NCBI GenBank assembly: GCA_947259675.1
Contig: CAMYNE010000130.1
Span: 1-6,378, forward strand
Origin: an uncultured Pirellulaceae bacterium
GTDB lineage: Bacteria > Planctomycetota > Planctomycetia > Pirellulales > Pirellulaceae
DNA: 6,378 nt
Direction: 5' to 3'
Shown here: positions 5,578-6,378 of the stretch, in pieces
How positions within the stretch are numbered: the stretch's first letter is position 1
Layout of the letters: each line of letters opens with the position of its first letter
Notes under the pieces: generated by a model
Told to the model about the DNA's origin: nothing
The model's input: the letters and a program-made list of their open reading frames with translations, nothing else
Database searches by the model: none
Made by a program: the position numbers and the translations under genes

Positions 5578-6378
5578 ATGACCTCCGGCAATTGCCTTTT
5601 GACAGTTCTTTTCGTCGGCCTTTGTTTTGCGTTTTTCGGTAATCGTCTAGTGGCTCAGGTCGCCGACGATCGGCTTGATGTTCCTGCTGAGATCAATGGT
5701 GAGCCACCGCCGCCTCGACCGCGCTTGTTTAAATACGACGGGCCACTTGCCCGCGGGATTGTTTTCGAGGATCGAAACATCAACGGCAAATTCGATGAAG
5801 GCGAATCTGTTTTTGTAAATGCCAAAGTTACTAATGGTCGGGACATTGCCAGAACAAACGAATACGGTCATTACGAACTGCCGATTACCGCGGATCAAAT
5901 CATTTTTGTGATCAAACCGACCGGCTTTCGAACTGCGTTAAACAAAAACAAGCTTCCCAAGTTTTTCTATATCCACAAGCCGGATGGTTCTCCCAAACTC
6001 CAATATCCAGGTTCAAAACCAACCGGTGATTTGCCACGTTCTGTCGACTTTCCGCTGTACAGGCAAGCTGAACCGGATCGCTTCCGGTTTATTTTATTTG
6101 GCGATCCGCAGCCTCGTAACCTGACGGAAGTTGACTATATCACGCGGGATGTCGTTTCGGAGTTGGTTGGCAATACTTCCGCGTCGTTTGGCGTCTCACT
6201 GGGCGATCTCGCGTTTGACAATCTTGAGACGCTGGGACCACTCAACCAGTCGGTCGCGATGATCGGGATCCCGTGGTACAACGTCATCGGCAATCACGAT
6301 ATCAATCTCGACGCCAAAAATCGAAACCAGGTCAACGAGACGTTCGAAGCGATTTACGGTCCGACTTATTATTCCTTT
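5578..6378 (+). CDS. Exported calcineurin-like metallophosphoesterase, N-terminal part (3' end outside window)
   Basis: The frame is open to the window edge, giving 267 residues. A signal peptide is clear: hydrophobic LLTVLFVGLCFAFFG (7-21), with likely cleavage after LVAQ (residue 27). A small beta-sandwich-like segment follows at 60-103. It holds FEDRNINGKFDEGE (63-76), an EF-hand-like D-x-N-x-N-G-x-x-D-x-G-E loop, and TNEYGHYEL (93-101), as in SdrD-B or carboxypeptidase-regulatory-like domains. The phosphoesterase core begins at FILFGDPQPR (171-180), then VSLGDLAFDN (206-215) and the metal-binding GNHD (238-241). The first motif reads GDPQ instead of the more common GDxH, which I recall as normal in this subfamily. 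The remaining metal-binding histidines lie outside the window. The substrate is unknown; secretion suggests a periplasmic phosphate ester. ATG 5578 is preferred for its GAG (5566-5568) and signal peptide; ATG 5533 in frame is possible. Confidence 0.88.
   Translation, partial: MTSGNCLLTVLFVGLCFAFFGNRLVAQVADDRLDVPAEINGEPPPPRPRLFKYDGPLARGIVFEDRNINGKFDEGESVFVNAKVTNGRDIARTNEYGHYELPITADQIIFVIKPTGFRTALNKNKLPKFFYIHKPDGSPKLQYPGSKPTGDLPRSVDFPLYRQAEPDRFRFILFGDPQPRNLTEVDYITRDVVSELVGNTSASFGVSLGDLAFDNLETLGPLNQSVAMIGIPWYNVIGNHDINLDAKNRNQVNETFEAIYGPTYYSF

Noticed and set aside
5647..5898. Minus-strand open frames opposite the phosphoesterase gene
   Set aside because: They are antisense to a coding frame with a signal peptide and metal-binding motifs. 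No independent support.

Overview
The window looks like chromosomal DNA of a planctomycete, probably of the Pirellulales. Three observations suggest this. A tetrahydromethanopterin (H4MPT) biosynthesis gene pair (DUF447 protein plus beta-RFAP synthase) sits beside ordinary bacterial pdxJ and dapA. The small minus-strand protein and the two exported proteins match planctomycete families I recall. The genes are spaced out, mostly with weak Shine-Dalgarno sites. No database search was possible, so the taxonomic call is inference.

Layout. Positions 1-248 hold the 3' end of a DUF447-family gene. Nine bases later comes beta-ribofuranosylaminobenzene 5'-phosphate synthase (258-1241), then pdxJ (1296-2009). 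The gap 2010-2236 carries a degenerate heptamer repeat array, a hairpin and a candidate promoter and leader for dapA (2237-3136). Next are an exported glycosylasparaginase (3256-4266) and a small HAD-like protein (4367-4786). The gap 4787-4958 is low-complexity repeat DNA that can fold into a long hairpin, and it separates convergent genes. On the minus strand, 5384-4959 encodes a small planctomycete-type protein with an anti-sigma-like N-terminus. Divergent from it, an exported calcineurin-like phosphoesterase starts at about 5578 and runs off the right edge.

How the genes fit together. The first two genes probably form a cofactor operon: beta-RFAP synthase makes the first committed intermediate of methanopterin, and DUF447 proteins are recurrent, uncharacterised companions of that pathway. 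PdxJ (vitamin B6) may be read from the same transcript across a 54-base gap. DapA (lysine and diaminopimelate) seems to have its own promoter. The glycosylasparaginase and the phosphoesterase carry export signals and probably act in the periplasm or at the cell surface. The window shows no tRNA, rRNA, CRISPR array, insertion sequence or phage gene. No large new system is evident. The most unusual material is the two intergenic repeat blocks, the DUF447 gene, and the altered motifs in the HAD-like and small minus-strand proteins.
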